DNA of 64,000 nucleotides from Halomonas sp. McH1-25 (GCF_022348165.1 NZ_JAKRFI010000001.1:806001-870000), one strand, 5' to 3'. Numbered from the stretch's first letter, positions 1 to 9,955 are shown. Notes: a model not told the origin generated them from the sequence alone. Translations and numbers: made by a program.

Positions 1-283
<283 letters not shown>

Positions 284-291
284 AGCGCGCA

Positions 292-320
292 AGAATACCA
301 GCGCCCAAGGCGCCCCTCAA
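292..320 (-). promoter_or_regulatory. rnpB promoter overlapping the rsmI stop codon
   Basis: On the minus strand TTGAGG (315-320) and TATTCT (292-297) are separated by exactly 17 bases, and the -10 lies about 9 bases before the inferred RNase P RNA start. The -35 box contains the TGA stop codon of rsmI (317-319). The assignment rests on consensus match and position. Confidence 0.6.
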
Positions 321-1171
321 CCGTCGGCCCTAAGCGACAGTGCCCGCTCGTACCATGCCTTCTTGCGACCACCGAGCAGGCGCGTCACGACAGCGGCGGC
401 CTGCTTCACCCCGACGCCTTCCGCCAGCAACGCCTGCAGGATCGCCTGACCATCCAGACTCGCGGTATCGATATCCCGTGGCGGCGCGCCGGCCACCATC
501 ATGACGAACTCGCCACGCGCCTGATCGGAATCCTGCTCCATGAGCGCCAGGAGCCGTTCGGCGGTGCCATCGAGGAAGGTCTCGAAGGTCTTGGTCAACT
601 CTCGCGCCAGGACGACCCGGCGATCGCCAAGCACCGCTGCGATATCCTCCAGACTATCGCGGATGCGATGCGGCGACTCATAGAAGACCAGCGTCTCGCC
701 TCGTTCGCTCAGCGCCTCCAGGCTATTGCGGCGCGCACCTCGCTTGGCTGGCAGAAAGCCGCTGAACATGAAGCGATCGGTCGGCAATCCCGCTGCGGAT
801 AGCGCCGCGACCAGGGCACAGGGGCCGGGCACCGGCACGATACGCTGACCGCTTTCGCGCAGCGCCCGCACCAGCACGAAGCCGGGATCGGAAATCAACG
901 GCGTCCCCGCGTCGCTGACCAGCGCGACGTCATCGCCGTTATCGAGCCTGGCGGCAAGTTGGTCGACACGCCCCGCCTCGTTATGCTCATGAAGAGACAA
1001 GAGGGGACACTCGATGCCCAGGTGCTTGAGCAGCCGTGACGTATGCCGGGTATCCTCGGCGGCGATCACGGCGACGCTTGCCAATATCCCGGCGGCACGT
1101 GGCGACAGATCGTCAAGATTACCAATCGGTGTTGCCACCACGTACAATGTGCCCTTGCTAGACTCGGTCAT
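317..1171 (-). CDS. rsmI: 16S rRNA (cytidine(1402)-2'-O)-methyltransferase RsmI
   Basis: RsmI 2'-O-methylates C1402 in the decoding centre of 16S rRNA, using S-adenosylmethionine. The 284-residue length fits the family (E. coli about 286). The N-terminus has the tetrapyrrole-methylase-fold motif VVATPIGNLDDLS. Further motifs are AAEDTRHTSRLL, VSDAGTPLISDPG and VPGPCALVAALSAAGLPTDRF, and the C-terminal part contains LARELTKTFE. The gene is divergent from lpoA, as in many gammaproteobacteria, and is followed at once by rnpB, whose promoter sits on its stop codon. Confidence 0.97.
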   Translation of the reverse strand: MTESSKGTLYVVATPIGNLDDLSPRAAGILASVAVIAAEDTRHTSRLLKHLGIECPLLSLHEHNEAGRVDQLAARLDNGDDVALVSDAGTPLISDPGFVLVRALRESGQRIVPVPGPCALVAALSAAGLPTDRFMFSGFLPAKRGARRNSLEALSERGETLVFYESPHRIRDSLEDIAAVLGDRRVVLARELTKTFETFLDGTAERLLALMEQDSDQARGEFVMMVAGAPPRDIDTASLDGQAILQALLAEGVGVKQAAAVVTRLLGGRKKAWYERALSLRADG

Positions 1172-1258
1172 GTACTGATCTCATACAGGGAAGTATCGTC
1201 GCCTCGCCACTGCTGGGTCGCCATCTGGCCGAACTTTGCCAGTCACAAGGAACCAAGA

Positions 1259-3112
1259 ATGATAGACAAATCGCTGCGTCGCCTGATGAGTGCCGGTCTG
1301 GTGGCACTTCTGTTGGCCGGCTGCGCCGCACCTCAGGGAATCGTCGAGCGCCTGCCCGGCGACCAGGAACCCGCCGAACTTCTGAGCCAGGCTGAAAACC
1401 AGAGCGGCACGGAGGCGGCGCGCACCCGCCTTCAGGCCGCCGACATCCTAGCACGCCGGGGGGACAATGCGCAGGCGATCCAGGTCGTCACGGATATCGA
1501 TCCCTCCTCGCTTCCACCTGCCGAGCGAGTCGAGTGGGCGTTGCTGCTGTCCTATCTCGGCCTGGCCCAGCAGGACGGCCGGCCGGTCATCGAGGCGACC
1601 TCCGTACTGGAAGACAATATCGACATCCCCCGCGAGGACGCCCTGACCCTACGCTATAGACGCGGCCTCGCGCTGGGCATGGTCGGCGAACCCCTGCCCG
1701 CCGTAAAGACCCTGATCGGGGTTCAAAAAGACGATCCCGGCTTCGCGCTCAACGACGAGATATGGCAACAGCTGACCCGCTTGCGCGGTTCATCGCTGCA
1801 GGAGCTAGCCGACATCCAGGACCCGATCGTGCAGGGCTGGGTAGCGCTGCTCGAGTTGCAGCGTCGCAATAGCGGCGACATCGCGCGGCTTTTCGAGCGT
1901 ATCGAAGAGTGGCGCGGCACCTATCCCAACCATCCTGCGGCACGCCGTCTGCCCGGCGATCTGCAGGCCCTGCGCGAGCTGCGTGGACGCGACGTGCGCC
2001 ATATCGCCGTCTTCCTGCCGGAGTCGGGCCCCTTGAGCAATGTCGCCGAGGCCCTTCGCGAGGGCATCCAGGCCCGCCATATGAGCGCCCTCGACCAGGG
2101 CGAACAGACCCCTCAGCTCAGCTTTTACGATACCACCGGTGCCGACATTCAGGCGCTTTATGCCCGTGCGCAGATGGAAGGCGCGCAAGTGGTCATCGGC
2201 CCGCTGGACAAGGATCAGGTATCGCGACTGGAAGTTCGCAATGACGTTCCGTTGCCGACGCTGGCGCTGAACTACGGCACTGCGCCGACCAATCATGCCG
2301 AAGGACTATTTCAGTACGGCCTGTCCGCAGAAGACGAGGCGCGTCAGGTTGCCCAACGCGCCTGGCGCGATGGCCATCGCAGCGCCGGCATGCTGGTTCC
2401 CGACAATCCTTGGGGTGCACGGGTCTCGGATGCCTTCCGCCAAGCCTGGCAGGAATTGGGCGGCAGCGTCGCCAGCCTGATCAGCTACAATCCCGAAGCC
2501 TCGGTGACCAATGCCGTCAGGCCGCTGCTCAACGTGCGCGGCGAACGTGCCCAGCGCGACATGGACATGCTGTTCCTGCTTGCCTTGCCTAGCTATGCCC
2601 GCCAGGTCCCGCCGACACTGAAGTTCTATTACGCAGGTGACCTGCCGATCTATGCCACGTCCCACCTTTACGAGGGCCGGGCGCAGCCGCGCGTCGATCA
2701 CGACCTCAACAACGTCATGTTCGTCGAGATTCCCTGGATCATTCCCGATGCCGCCGTAGGCGGCGTAGAGGCCCTGCCTTACCTGGACAGCTACCGCAAG
2801 CTGCGTAACGATGATGAGCCCGCGCTATTCAAGCTCAAGGCCATGGGCGTCGATGCCTATGAACTGGGGCGCAAGCTACCACTTTTGGAAAGCCTTCCCG
2901 GCAGTGAAACTTACGGCGCCACCGGCACATTGACGCTGCGTACCGATGGCCGTATTCATCGTGAACTGCCTTGGGCGCAGTTCGCCGGCGGCGTGCCGCA
3001 GCCGCCGCTACGTGGCAACACGCAGGAAACGGACACCGCTGATCAACCCGCTTCGCCAGAGACAGCGCCGGCGTCCCCCGGCGCGACAGGACGCGGCGAC
3101 GATGACGCATAG
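1259..3112 (+). CDS. lpoA: Outer-membrane lipoprotein LpoA, activator of penicillin-binding protein 1A
   Basis: LpoA reaches from the outer membrane through the peptidoglycan to stimulate the transpeptidase activity of PBP1A. The ATG at 1259 is chosen because AAGGA lies just upstream and because it opens a lipoprotein signal peptide ending in the lipobox LLAGC. The upstream extension of the frame has no such features. The 617-residue protein has a TPR-like helical N-terminal part and, from about residue 240, a periplasmic-binding-protein fold (HIAVFLPESGPLSNVAEALREG; VVIGPLDKDQVSRL). It overlaps yraN by 11 bases and the order lpoA-yraN-diaA-dolP is the classical one. Confidence 0.93.
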   Translation: MIDKSLRRLMSAGLVALLLAGCAAPQGIVERLPGDQEPAELLSQAENQSGTEAARTRLQAADILARRGDNAQAIQVVTDIDPSSLPPAERVEWALLLSYLGLAQQDGRPVIEATSVLEDNIDIPREDALTLRYRRGLALGMVGEPLPAVKTLIGVQKDDPGFALNDEIWQQLTRLRGSSLQELADIQDPIVQGWVALLELQRRNSGDIARLFERIEEWRGTYPNHPAARRLPGDLQALRELRGRDVRHIAVFLPESGPLSNVAEALREGIQARHMSALDQGEQTPQLSFYDTTGADIQALYARAQMEGAQVVIGPLDKDQVSRLEVRNDVPLPTLALNYGTAPTNHAEGLFQYGLSAEDEARQVAQRAWRDGHRSAGMLVPDNPWGARVSDAFRQAWQELGGSVASLISYNPEASVTNAVRPLLNVRGERAQRDMDMLFLLALPSYARQVPPTLKFYYAGDLPIYATSHLYEGRAQPRVDHDLNNVMFVEIPWIIPDAAVGGVEALPYLDSYRKLRNDDEPALFKLKAMGVDAYELGRKLPLLESLPGSETYGATGTLTLRTDGRIHRELPWAQFAGGVPQPPLRGNTQETDTADQPASPETAPASPGATGRGDDDA

Positions 3113-3470
3113 CCGTACCGCCAGGGCCCGCGGTGAGACGATCGAACGGGCTGCGGCCGAGTGGCTGCAGGCCCGGGGGTTACGTCTCGTAGCACGCAAT
3201 CAGCACGCCAAGGGCGGTGAGCTCGACCTGGTCATGCGCGATGGCGATATTTTGGTTTTCGTCGAAGTGCGCCACCGGGCCGACAGCCGCCACGGCCATC
3301 CGCTGGAGACCGTCACTGCCAGCAAGCAGCGCCGCCTGATACAGGCGGCGCGTTTTTATCTGCTACGCAACGGGCTATCATGTCCCTGCCGCTTCGACGT
3401 GGTTGGCGTGACCGGAACGTCTCCGCACCTGGAGTTCGTCTGGGTACGCGCCGCCTTCGATGCCTTCTGA
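3102..3470 (+). CDS. yraN: YraN family (UPF0102) endonuclease-like protein
   Basis: A 122-residue protein with the YraN signature GGELDLVMRDGDILVFVEVR, which resembles the core of a PD-(D/E)xK nuclease: a Glu/Asp pair and the ExR/K strand. Its biochemical role is not settled in the literature I can recall. The ATG at 3102 lies inside the end of lpoA, with AGGA about 10 bases upstream, so translation is probably coupled. Family membership is clear; nuclease activity is inference from the fold. Confidence 0.9.
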   Translation: MTHSRTARARGETIERAAAEWLQARGLRLVARNQHAKGGELDLVMRDGDILVFVEVRHRADSRHGHPLETVTASKQRRLIQAARFYLLRNGLSCPCRFDVVGVTGTSPHLEFVWVRAAFDAF

Positions 3471-4088
<618 letters not shown>

Positions 4089-4093
4089 TGACT

Positions 4094-4669
4094 ATGAAAA
4101 ACGGAGCGCTCTTTCCAGCCCTGCTGGTTCTGGCACTGGGTCTCGGCGGCTGTACCGCCATCAACAGTGCCACGACTCCCGCTACGGCGGGCGAGGACTA
4201 TAGCGTACGAACGGCTGGCACCAAGGTCGAAGACGAGAACATCGAGTCCAAGATCATCGAAACCATGGAGCGGACCGACGCCCGCCTCACCGACGCCCGG
4301 GTCGGCGTGAACAGCTACAATGGCGTCGTGTTGCTCTACGGTCAGGTGCCTAGTCAGGAACTCAAGGACAAGGCCGGCCAGATTGCACAGAACACGCGCA
4401 TGGTCCGCCAGGTCCACAACGAGTTGACGGTGGCTGCCAACCTGCCGATGAGTCAGCGCATGACCGACAATTGGCTGGAAACCCGCGCACAGACCGAGCT
4501 GGCGCTCAACGAGAACATCGATTCGCGCCATGTCGAAGTCATCAGCGAAAACGCCACGCTTTATCTGATGGGAATGGTCAGCCGCCAGGAAGCCGAGCGA
4601 GTCGTCAACGTCGTCTCGCAGATCGGTGGCGTTCAACGCATCGTCAAGGTCTTCGAATACCTCGACTGA
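4094..4669 (+). CDS. dolP: Outer-membrane lipoprotein DolP (two BON domains)
   Basis: DolP (YraP) is an outer-membrane lipoprotein that supports membrane integrity and the BAM machinery. Read from ATG 4094 the protein is 191 residues, matching E. coli DolP, and starts with a signal peptide ending in the lipobox LGGC. Two BON domains follow, about residues 45-115 (NSYNGVVLLYGQVPSQE) and 120-190 (ENATLYLMGMVSRQEAERVV). ATG 4088 is also in frame, but it overlaps the diaA stop and has almost no room for a ribosome site. A strong hairpin ends the operon. Confidence 0.92.
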   Translation: MKNGALFPALLVLALGLGGCTAINSATTPATAGEDYSVRTAGTKVEDENIESKIIETMERTDARLTDARVGVNSYNGVVLLYGQVPSQELKDKAGQIAQNTRMVRQVHNELTVAANLPMSQRMTDNWLETRAQTELALNENIDSRHVEVISENATLYLMGMVSRQEAERVVNVVSQIGGVQRIVKVFEYLD

Positions 4670-4684
4670 TTCCTTCTGCGTATG

Positions 4685-4724
4685 CAAAAAAGCGGGAGGC
4701 GTTATCACGCCTCCCGCTTTTTCG
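4685..4724. terminator. Bidirectional terminator between dolP and sspB
   Basis: Perfect 12-bp stem, 4691-4702 with 4707-4718, loop TATC, flanked by an A run on the left and a T run on the right. It can therefore end transcription of both dolP (+) and sspB (-). Confidence 0.9.
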
Positions 4725-4738
4725 AGCTTCACGCACCG

Positions 4739-5230
4739 CTACTTGATGACGCGTAGCGAGGGTCGCCCCTTGCGTGCACCTTCCTTCTTCGTCTCCGATG
4801 AACCCGATTCGCCGGTATCGTCGGTGGCACTGTTGCCATCGATACCCTCGAGACTGGGCCGCTCGGACTCCTGTTCCGAATCGTCCACCCCCGCTGAGGT
4901 CGGCTCATAGCCCGGCATGACGGGCTCGTGGCCGAACACCATGCCCACCCCATTCTCTCGAGCATAGAGGGCAATCAATGCCTCGCTGGGAACGATGACC
5001 TGCATCGGCTGTCCGCCGAAGCGTGCATTGAAAGTGATCGACTCATTGGACATCGACAGGTCACGCACCGCCGAGGGAGAAATGTTCAACACGATCTGTC
5101 CGTTCTGAACGAACTGCCCCGGCACCTGAACATCGTCACGTTCGGCGTCGACTACGATGTAAGGCGTGTGGTCGTTATCCAGTAACCATTCGTACAGGGC
5201 ACGAGCCAGATAGGGACGGCTGGAAAGCAT
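4739..5230 (-). CDS. sspB: ClpXP adaptor SspB
   Basis: SspB tethers ssrA-tagged proteins from stalled ribosomes to the ClpXP protease. The ATG at 5230 is preceded by AAGGGAGG at good spacing and opens MLSSRPYLARALYEWL, the conserved start of the family. The substrate-binding domain fills roughly residues 1-110. A long acidic linker follows, then the C-terminal tail GRPSLRVIK, which closely matches the ClpX-binding tail of E. coli SspB (GRPALRVVK). The gene lies just downstream of sspA, the usual pair. Confidence 0.96.
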   Translation of the reverse strand: MLSSRPYLARALYEWLLDNDHTPYIVVDAERDDVQVPGQFVQNGQIVLNISPSAVRDLSMSNESITFNARFGGQPMQVIVPSEALIALYARENGVGMVFGHEPVMPGYEPTSAGVDDSEQESERPSLEGIDGNSATDDTGESGSSETKKEGARKGRPSLRVIK

Positions 5231-5302
5231 GGTCTTGCCTCCCTTGAGCTGGGGCGGCAACCGCGCGATGGCTTGCGCACGACGCGGTCGTCGCGAGTGG
5301 AT

Positions 5303-5926
5303 TCAGGTACGCATTTCGCGTTCGGCTTCCGACAGGGATGCCTTGAAGGCATCGCGCGCAAAAAGGCGCTCCATGTAGGTGATCAGCGGCTTGACCTGGC
5401 GCTCGGGCAGCTCGATGCCGAGAGCTGGCAGGCGCCAGAGGATCGGCGCAATACAGCAGTCGACCAGCGAGAACTCTTCGCTCATGAAGAAGGCCATATC
5501 TTCGAAGATCGGCGTGATGCCGACCAGACTCTCGCGCAATTCCTTACGGGCCTTGTCTGCCTCTTTGCCGTTGCTGAGGATAACTTCGACGAGCGGCGCC
5601 CACTCATGCTCGATCCGGTGCATCCACAACCGACTCTGCGCCCTGGCTACCGGGTAGACAGGCAGCAGGGGCGGATGCGGAAAACGTTCGTCGAGATACT
5701 CCATCATGACCTTGGATTCGTAGAGCACCAGGTCACGATCCAGCAGCGTAGGCACGCTGTTGTACGGGTTGAGATCCGCCAGCTCGTCGGGACGATTGCC
5801 CTCGCTGACGTCCACGATATCCACGGCAACGCCTTTTTCTGCCAACACGATCCGCACGCGGTGGCTGTAATGATCCTCACTGCCTGAATAGAAGGTCATC
5901 GACGACCGCTTGGCCACTACACCCAT
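5303..5926 (-). CDS. sspA: Stringent starvation protein A (RNA polymerase-associated)
   Basis: SspA has a glutathione-S-transferase fold without GST activity. It binds RNA polymerase with sigma-70 and affects stationary-phase and acid-stress transcription. The 207-residue protein shows the thioredoxin-like N-terminal half ([32 protein letters not shown]) and the PHP triplet in RFPHPPLLP, a conserved surface element of SspA. GAGGAAG precedes the ATG. It heads the sspA-sspB pair, just downstream of the cytochrome bc1 operon as in many proteobacteria. Confidence 0.96.
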   Translation of the reverse strand: MGVVAKRSSMTFYSGSEDHYSHRVRIVLAEKGVAVDIVDVSEGNRPDELADLNPYNSVPTLLDRDLVLYESKVMMEYLDERFPHPPLLPVYPVARAQSRLWMHRIEHEWAPLVEVILSNGKEADKARKELRESLVGITPIFEDMAFFMSEEFSLVDCCIAPILWRLPALGIELPERQVKPLITYMERLFARDAFKASLSEAEREMRT

Positions 5927-6028
5927 GTAACACTTCCTCGCATCAGTTCGGCCTACAATAATAACATGTCATCCGTCGCCACCGTGACGCGAATGTTGGT
6001 TTCCGAGCGATTCACCCCTAACAGACAA

Positions 6029-6056
6029 GGGCGCGCGATCCAACGATCGCACGCCC
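6029..6056 (-). terminator. Hairpin after petC, probable terminator
   Basis: Arms 6029-6040 and 6045-6056 pair with one mismatch around a CAAC loop. On the minus strand it lies about 25 bases after the petC stop and is followed by TTGTCTGTTAG, only moderately U-rich. Confidence 0.5.
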
Positions 6057-6081
6057 ATGGGCTTGGTCCAGCGATTCCGGT

Positions 6082-6852
6082 CTAGTGCACGTCGCGCCAG
6101 TACTCACGCTTGAGCAGGTAAGCCACCACCCCGAAGATGAAAATGAAGATCAGCACTTTCGGCCCCAGCGACTGTGCCTGCAGCTTCGACGGCTCGCCGA
6201 CATAGGCGAGGAAATTGGTCAGATCCCACACGGCCTGTTCGAACTCCTCGGGCTCCAGCGTGCCAGGCTCGGTGATTTGGAGTACGTGGCACGACTCATA
6301 GAGCCCCGTCAGCGGGTCGAGCTTGGCATCGGGAAGTGGCTTCTCGGTACGCCCGCAGACCATTTCCTGCGTGCCCTGCAACGGCTCGAGCACGTTGGGC
6401 ATGCCGACATCGGGAAAGACCGCGTTGTTCACGCCCCAGGGGCGTTCCGGGTCGCGGTAGAAACTCTGCAGATAAGTATAGATCCAGTCGGTACCACGCA
6501 ATCTCGCTTCCAGCGTGAGGTCCGGCGGCGCTGTACCGAACCAGGCCTCAGCCGCCTCGGCAGGCATGCCGATGCGCATCTGATCGTTGAACGCCAGGTC
6601 ATCCGAAAAGATCAGGTTCTCCTCGACCAGTTCCTGGGGAATGGCCAGGTCTTCGGCCGCCCGGCTGAAGCGCTGGTACTGCAAGGAGTGGCACCCCATG
6701 CAATAGTTGACGTAGAGCTTCATGCCCCGCTGCAACGAAGGCTTGTCATGCAGATCGGGATTCATCTCCTCGAGGTGCACCGTCTCACCGCCCGCCCCCA
6801 TCGCCATGAAAGGTACCAGCATAAGGAGCAGTGCAAACAATTGCTTTCTCAT
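6082..6852 (-). CDS. petC: Cytochrome c1 of the bc1 complex
   Basis: This is the membrane-anchored c-type cytochrome of ubiquinol-cytochrome c reductase, passing electrons from the Rieske centre to soluble cytochrome c. The 256-residue protein has a signal peptide (MRKQLFALLLMLVPFMAMGA), the haem-attachment motif CMGCH near residue 52, and a C-terminal membrane helix (VLIFIFIFGVVAYLLKREYW). Its ATG overlaps the petB stop (TAATG), so the two are probably translationally coupled. It is the last gene of petABC. Confidence 0.96.
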   Translation of the reverse strand: MRKQLFALLLMLVPFMAMGAGGETVHLEEMNPDLHDKPSLQRGMKLYVNYCMGCHSLQYQRFSRAAEDLAIPQELVEENLIFSDDLAFNDQMRIGMPAEAAEAWFGTAPPDLTLEARLRGTDWIYTYLQSFYRDPERPWGVNNAVFPDVGMPNVLEPLQGTQEMVCGRTEKPLPDAKLDPLTGLYESCHVLQITEPGTLEPEEFEQAVWDLTNFLAYVGEPSKLQAQSLGPKVLIFIFIFGVVAYLLKREYWRDVH

Positions 6853-8111
6853 TAGCCTGTCACCCTTGTCGGAACGGTTCTGGTTTTCTCAAACCTGGTG
6901 TAGAACGGCATGAGCAGGAAATAGGCGAAATAGATCAGCGTGGCGATCTGGGCGATCAACGTGCGCGCTTCGGTCGAGGGCAGCACCCCGAGTACGCCCA
7001 GCACCACGAAGCTGATCGCGAATAGCAGCAACATCACTTTCGAGATCCAGCCCTTGTAGCGCATGGAGTTGACCGGGGAACGGTCCAGCCACGGCAACAC
7101 GAAGAGAATGGCGATTGCGGCGCCCATCACGACCACGCCCCAGAACTTGGAGTCCAGACCGAACAGGTTGAACGTGATGGCGCGCAACATGGCGTAGAAC
7201 GGCGTGAAATACCAGACCGGCGCGATGTGTTCGGGCGTCTTCAGCGGATCGGAGGGCTCGAAGTTCGGTTTCTCGAGGAAATAGCCGCCGCCTTCGGGGA
7301 AGTAGAACAGCACGACACAGAACACGAATAGAAATACCGCTACGCCGACGATATCCTTGACCGTGTAGTACGGATGGAATGGAATGCCGTCCAACGGCTT
7401 GCCGGCCTCGTCCTGCATGGTCTTGATATCGATGCCATCGGGGTTATTGGAACCAACCTCGTGCAAAGCAATCAAATGCAGTACGACCAATCCCAGGATG
7501 ACGATCGGCAGGGCCACGACATGCAGGGCGAAGAAACGATTGAGGGTGATACCGGAGATCAGGAAATCGCCGCGTACCCATTGCGACAGGTCATCGCCGA
7601 TGATCGGAATCGCCGAGAACAGCGAAATGATGACCTGCGCACCCCAGTAGGACATCTGCCCCCAGGGCAGCAAATATCCCATGAAGGCCTCGGCCATGAG
7701 CGCCAAGTAGATGCACATGCCGAAAATCCACACCAGCTCACGTGGCGCCTTGTAGGAACCGTACATCATGCCACGGAACATATGCAGGTAGACCACCACG
7801 AAGAAGGCGGAGGCGCCCGTGGAGTGCATGTAGCGCAGCAGCCAGCCATATTCCACGTCACGCATGATGTACTCGACGGAGGCGAATGCGCCCTCCGCGC
7901 TGGGGTTATAGCTCATGGTCAGCCAGATGCCGGTCACAATCTGATTGACCAGGACGAGCATGGCCAGCGAGCCGAAGAAGTACCATACGTTGAAATTCTT
8001 CGGGGCATAGTATTCGGCGAGGTGCTCTTTCCACATCTGGGTCGCAGGGAAACGATCGTCGACCCAGCGCATGAAGCCCTTTTCCGCCTTAGCGCGATTG
8101 GGATTGCCCAT
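6852..8111 (-). CDS. petB: Cytochrome b of the bc1 complex
   Basis: This 419-residue integral membrane subunit carries the two b haems and the quinone sites. The start at 8111 (MGNPNRAKAEKGF) overlaps the petA stop as TGATG. The longer in-frame extension is not credible because it runs through petA. Visible family motifs include GAYK-like MYGSYKAPRE, the haem-helix segment YLHMFRGMMYG, GYLLPWGQMSYWGA, and PEWY-like APVWYFTPFYA near the Qo site. Several long hydrophobic helices follow. Confidence 0.96.
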   Translation of the reverse strand: MGNPNRAKAEKGFMRWVDDRFPATQMWKEHLAEYYAPKNFNVWYFFGSLAMLVLVNQIVTGIWLTMSYNPSAEGAFASVEYIMRDVEYGWLLRYMHSTGASAFFVVVYLHMFRGMMYGSYKAPRELVWIFGMCIYLALMAEAFMGYLLPWGQMSYWGAQVIISLFSAIPIIGDDLSQWVRGDFLISGITLNRFFALHVVALPIVILGLVVLHLIALHEVGSNNPDGIDIKTMQDEAGKPLDGIPFHPYYTVKDIVGVAVFLFVFCVVLFYFPEGGGYFLEKPNFEPSDPLKTPEHIAPVWYFTPFYAMLRAITFNLFGLDSKFWGVVVMGAAIAILFVLPWLDRSPVNSMRYKGWISKVMLLLFAISFVVLGVLGVLPSTEARTLIAQIATLIYFAYFLLMPFYTRFEKTRTVPTRVTG

Positions 8112-8707
8112 CAGCTTGCCTCCTCGTCTTCGCCAACCACCAGGACCGTGTCGCTTTCGTAGCGGTGTGGCGGAACCTCGAGGTTCAACGGTGCCGGCAC
8201 CCCGGTAAACACCCGCCCTGCCAGGTCGAAGCGCGAGCCATGGCATGGACAGAAATAGCCGCCTGGCCAGTCGCCGCCGAGATCGGCTGCGCCGGGTTCC
8301 GGACGAAAGGTCGGCGAACAGCCGAGGTGCGTACAGATCCCCACCAGCACGGCGATTTCCGGCCTGATGGAACGCAGCGGGCCACTGGCATAGGGCGGCT
8401 GTTGTTCGGCTTGCGCCTGCGGGTCGCGCAAACGCTCGGGAGAAATATTACGGGTTTGCTCGATCATTTCCTCGGAACGTCGAACGATCCAGATGGGCTT
8501 GCCACGCCACTCGACCGTCATTTGCTGTCCCGTTTCCAGCTTGGAAATATCCGCACTTACCGGAGCCCCTGCCGCCAGTGCTTTTGCGCTAGGCTGCCAC
8601 GAAGCCACAAAGGGGACCGCCACCCCGACAGCGCCTACCGCACCGACCACGGTAGTTGCGCCGACAAGGAAACGGCGCCGCCCTTTATTCACGCCGTTAT
8701 CTGCCAT
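8111..8707 (-). CDS. petA: Rieske iron-sulfur subunit of the bc1 complex
   Basis: This subunit holds the [2Fe-2S] cluster that oxidises ubiquinol. The 198-residue protein begins with a twin-arginine-type signal/anchor (KGRRRFLVGATTVVGAVG). The cluster ligands are in CTHLGC and CPCHGS, each supplying one Cys and one His, with a second Cys for the disulfide. It is first in petABC, and all three genes overlap by a few bases. It probably uses the promoter noted upstream. Confidence 0.97.
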   Translation of the reverse strand: MADNGVNKGRRRFLVGATTVVGAVGAVGVAVPFVASWQPSAKALAAGAPVSADISKLETGQQMTVEWRGKPIWIVRRSEEMIEQTRNISPERLRDPQAQAEQQPPYASGPLRSIRPEIAVLVGICTHLGCSPTFRPEPGAADLGGDWPGGYFCPCHGSRFDLAGRVFTGVPAPLNLEVPPHRYESDTVLVVGEDEEAS

Positions 8708-8787
8708 TTTATGATTTCTCCCATCAACTCACCCGCCGCCCCGCGACGGGAGTAGCGCCTCGAAACGTACGGATACAAAGTGCCGCC

Positions 8788-8816
8788 ATGTTATGAAATG
8801 CCTCTTGCCAAAACAA
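8788..8816 (-). promoter_or_regulatory. Candidate promoter of petABC
   Basis: On the minus strand TTGTTT (8811-8816) and TAACAT (8788-8793) are 17 bases apart, about 80 bases before petA and downstream of the rpsI terminator. The consensus match is moderate. Confidence 0.35.
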
Positions 8817-8871
8817 GCTGCCGCCCTTTTGACCAAGGCCTAACGGTAAACCTAAGCTGATGAAAAATAAC

Positions 8872-8909
8872 AAAAAAAGCGCCCAGCCTGTGAGAGGCTG
8901 GGCGCTTTT
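8872..8909 (-). terminator. Terminator of rplM-rpsI
   Basis: Perfect 12-bp stem, 8878-8889 with 8895-8906, loop GTGAG, followed on the minus strand by a run of seven T. It lies about 25 bases beyond the rpsI stop. Confidence 0.9.
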
Positions 8910-8932
8910 GCCGCACTTGGCGCAGTCGCGTT

Positions 8933-9322
8933 TTAACGCTTGGAGAACTGCGGGCGACGACGTGCTTTGCGCAGACCGACTTTCTTACGCTCGACTTCAC
9001 GAGCGTCACGAGTCACGTAGCCGGCGGCACGCAGCGGCTTGCGGAACTCTTCGTTGTAGTCGATCAGGGCACGGGTAATGCCATGACGAATGGCGCCAGC
9101 CTGTGCCGAGCCGCCACCGCCGGCCACGGTGACATAAACGTCGAACTGTTCGCCGGTCTGGGTCAGCTCCAGCGGCTGACGCACGACCATCTGTGCGGTA
9201 ACGCGGCCAAAGTATTCGTTCAGCTCACGGCTGTTGACGGTAATCTTACCGGTGCCCGGCTTCAGGAAGACGCGAGCGGTAGAAGTCTTGCGACGCCCGG
9301 TACCATAATACTGCTGTGACAT
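8933..9322 (-). CDS. rpsI: 30S ribosomal protein S9
   Basis: A 129-residue S9 protein. Its C-terminal tail reaches into the ribosomal P site, and the expected basic end [17 protein letters not shown] is present in full. The body has the family motifs [35 protein letters not shown] and [19 protein letters not shown]. It follows rplM by 13 bases, the universal bacterial order, and is followed by a strong terminator. Confidence 0.99.
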   Translation of the reverse strand: MSQQYYGTGRRKTSTARVFLKPGTGKITVNSRELNEYFGRVTAQMVVRQPLELTQTGEQFDVYVTVAGGGGSAQAGAIRHGITRALIDYNEEFRKPLRAAGYVTRDAREVERKKVGLRKARRRPQFSKR

Positions 9323-9335
9323 GGCGAAGTATCCC

Positions 9336-9764
9336 TCAGATGTTCAGTTCTTGCGGCTGCTGCGCAGCGTGCGGATGTTCGGCGCCAGCATAGACCTTGA
9401 GCTTGGCGTACATGGCGCGACCCAACGGTCCTTTCGGCAGCATACCCTTGACGGCCGACTCGATGATGCGCTCCGGCGCATGGTCGATCATCTTTTCGAA
9501 GGACAGGGAACGCAGCCCACCGGGGTAACCGGTGTGACGATAGTAATTCTTGGCCTGCGCTTTGTTGCCGGTCACGTGAACCTTCTCGGCATTGATTACG
9601 ACGATATAGTCGCCGGTATCGACATGCGGAGTGTATTCGGGCTTGTGCTTGCCGCGCAGGCGGCGAGCGATTTCGGTAGCCAGACGGCCGAGCGTCTTGT
9701 CAGTCGCGTCGACGACGAACCAGTCGCGCTGGACGGACTGCGGCTTAGCACTGAACGTCTTCAT
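9336..9764 (-). CDS. rplM: 50S ribosomal protein L13
   Basis: This is a 142-residue L13, the same length as in E. coli. The start at 9764 (MKTFSAKP) is chosen because it matches the conserved N-terminus; an eight-residue upstream extension is not conserved. Motifs include [39 protein letters not shown] and [13 protein letters not shown]. It is co-transcribed with rpsI from the promoter at 9883-9911, leaving an untranslated leader of roughly 110 bases. In E. coli the same pair is autoregulated by L13 through its leader. Confidence 0.98.
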   Translation of the reverse strand: MKTFSAKPQSVQRDWFVVDATDKTLGRLATEIARRLRGKHKPEYTPHVDTGDYIVVINAEKVHVTGNKAQAKNYYRHTGYPGGLRSLSFEKMIDHAPERIIESAVKGMLPKGPLGRAMYAKLKVYAGAEHPHAAQQPQELNI

Positions 9765-9882
9765 GGATTCAATCACCAATTGATGCATTGGGCCCCGTAC
9801 CGCCTAGTGCAGTGACGAAGGACCATCCCTATTTTTCTTGGTTGCCACCCAACACGGAGCGGCAACGGTCGAGCGAGCGCGC

Positions 9883-9911
9883 ATTGTACATGAGCCACGC
9901 GCTCAGGTTAA
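9883..9911 (-). promoter_or_regulatory. Promoter of rplM-rpsI
   Basis: On the minus strand TTAACC (9906-9911) and TACAAT (9883-9888) are separated by 17 bases. The predicted start near 9876 would give a leader of about 110 bases before rplM. Confidence 0.6.
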
Positions 9912-9955
9912 GGGGAAATTCACCGGACACCGGCCCCGCTGGCCCCATGATTGCC

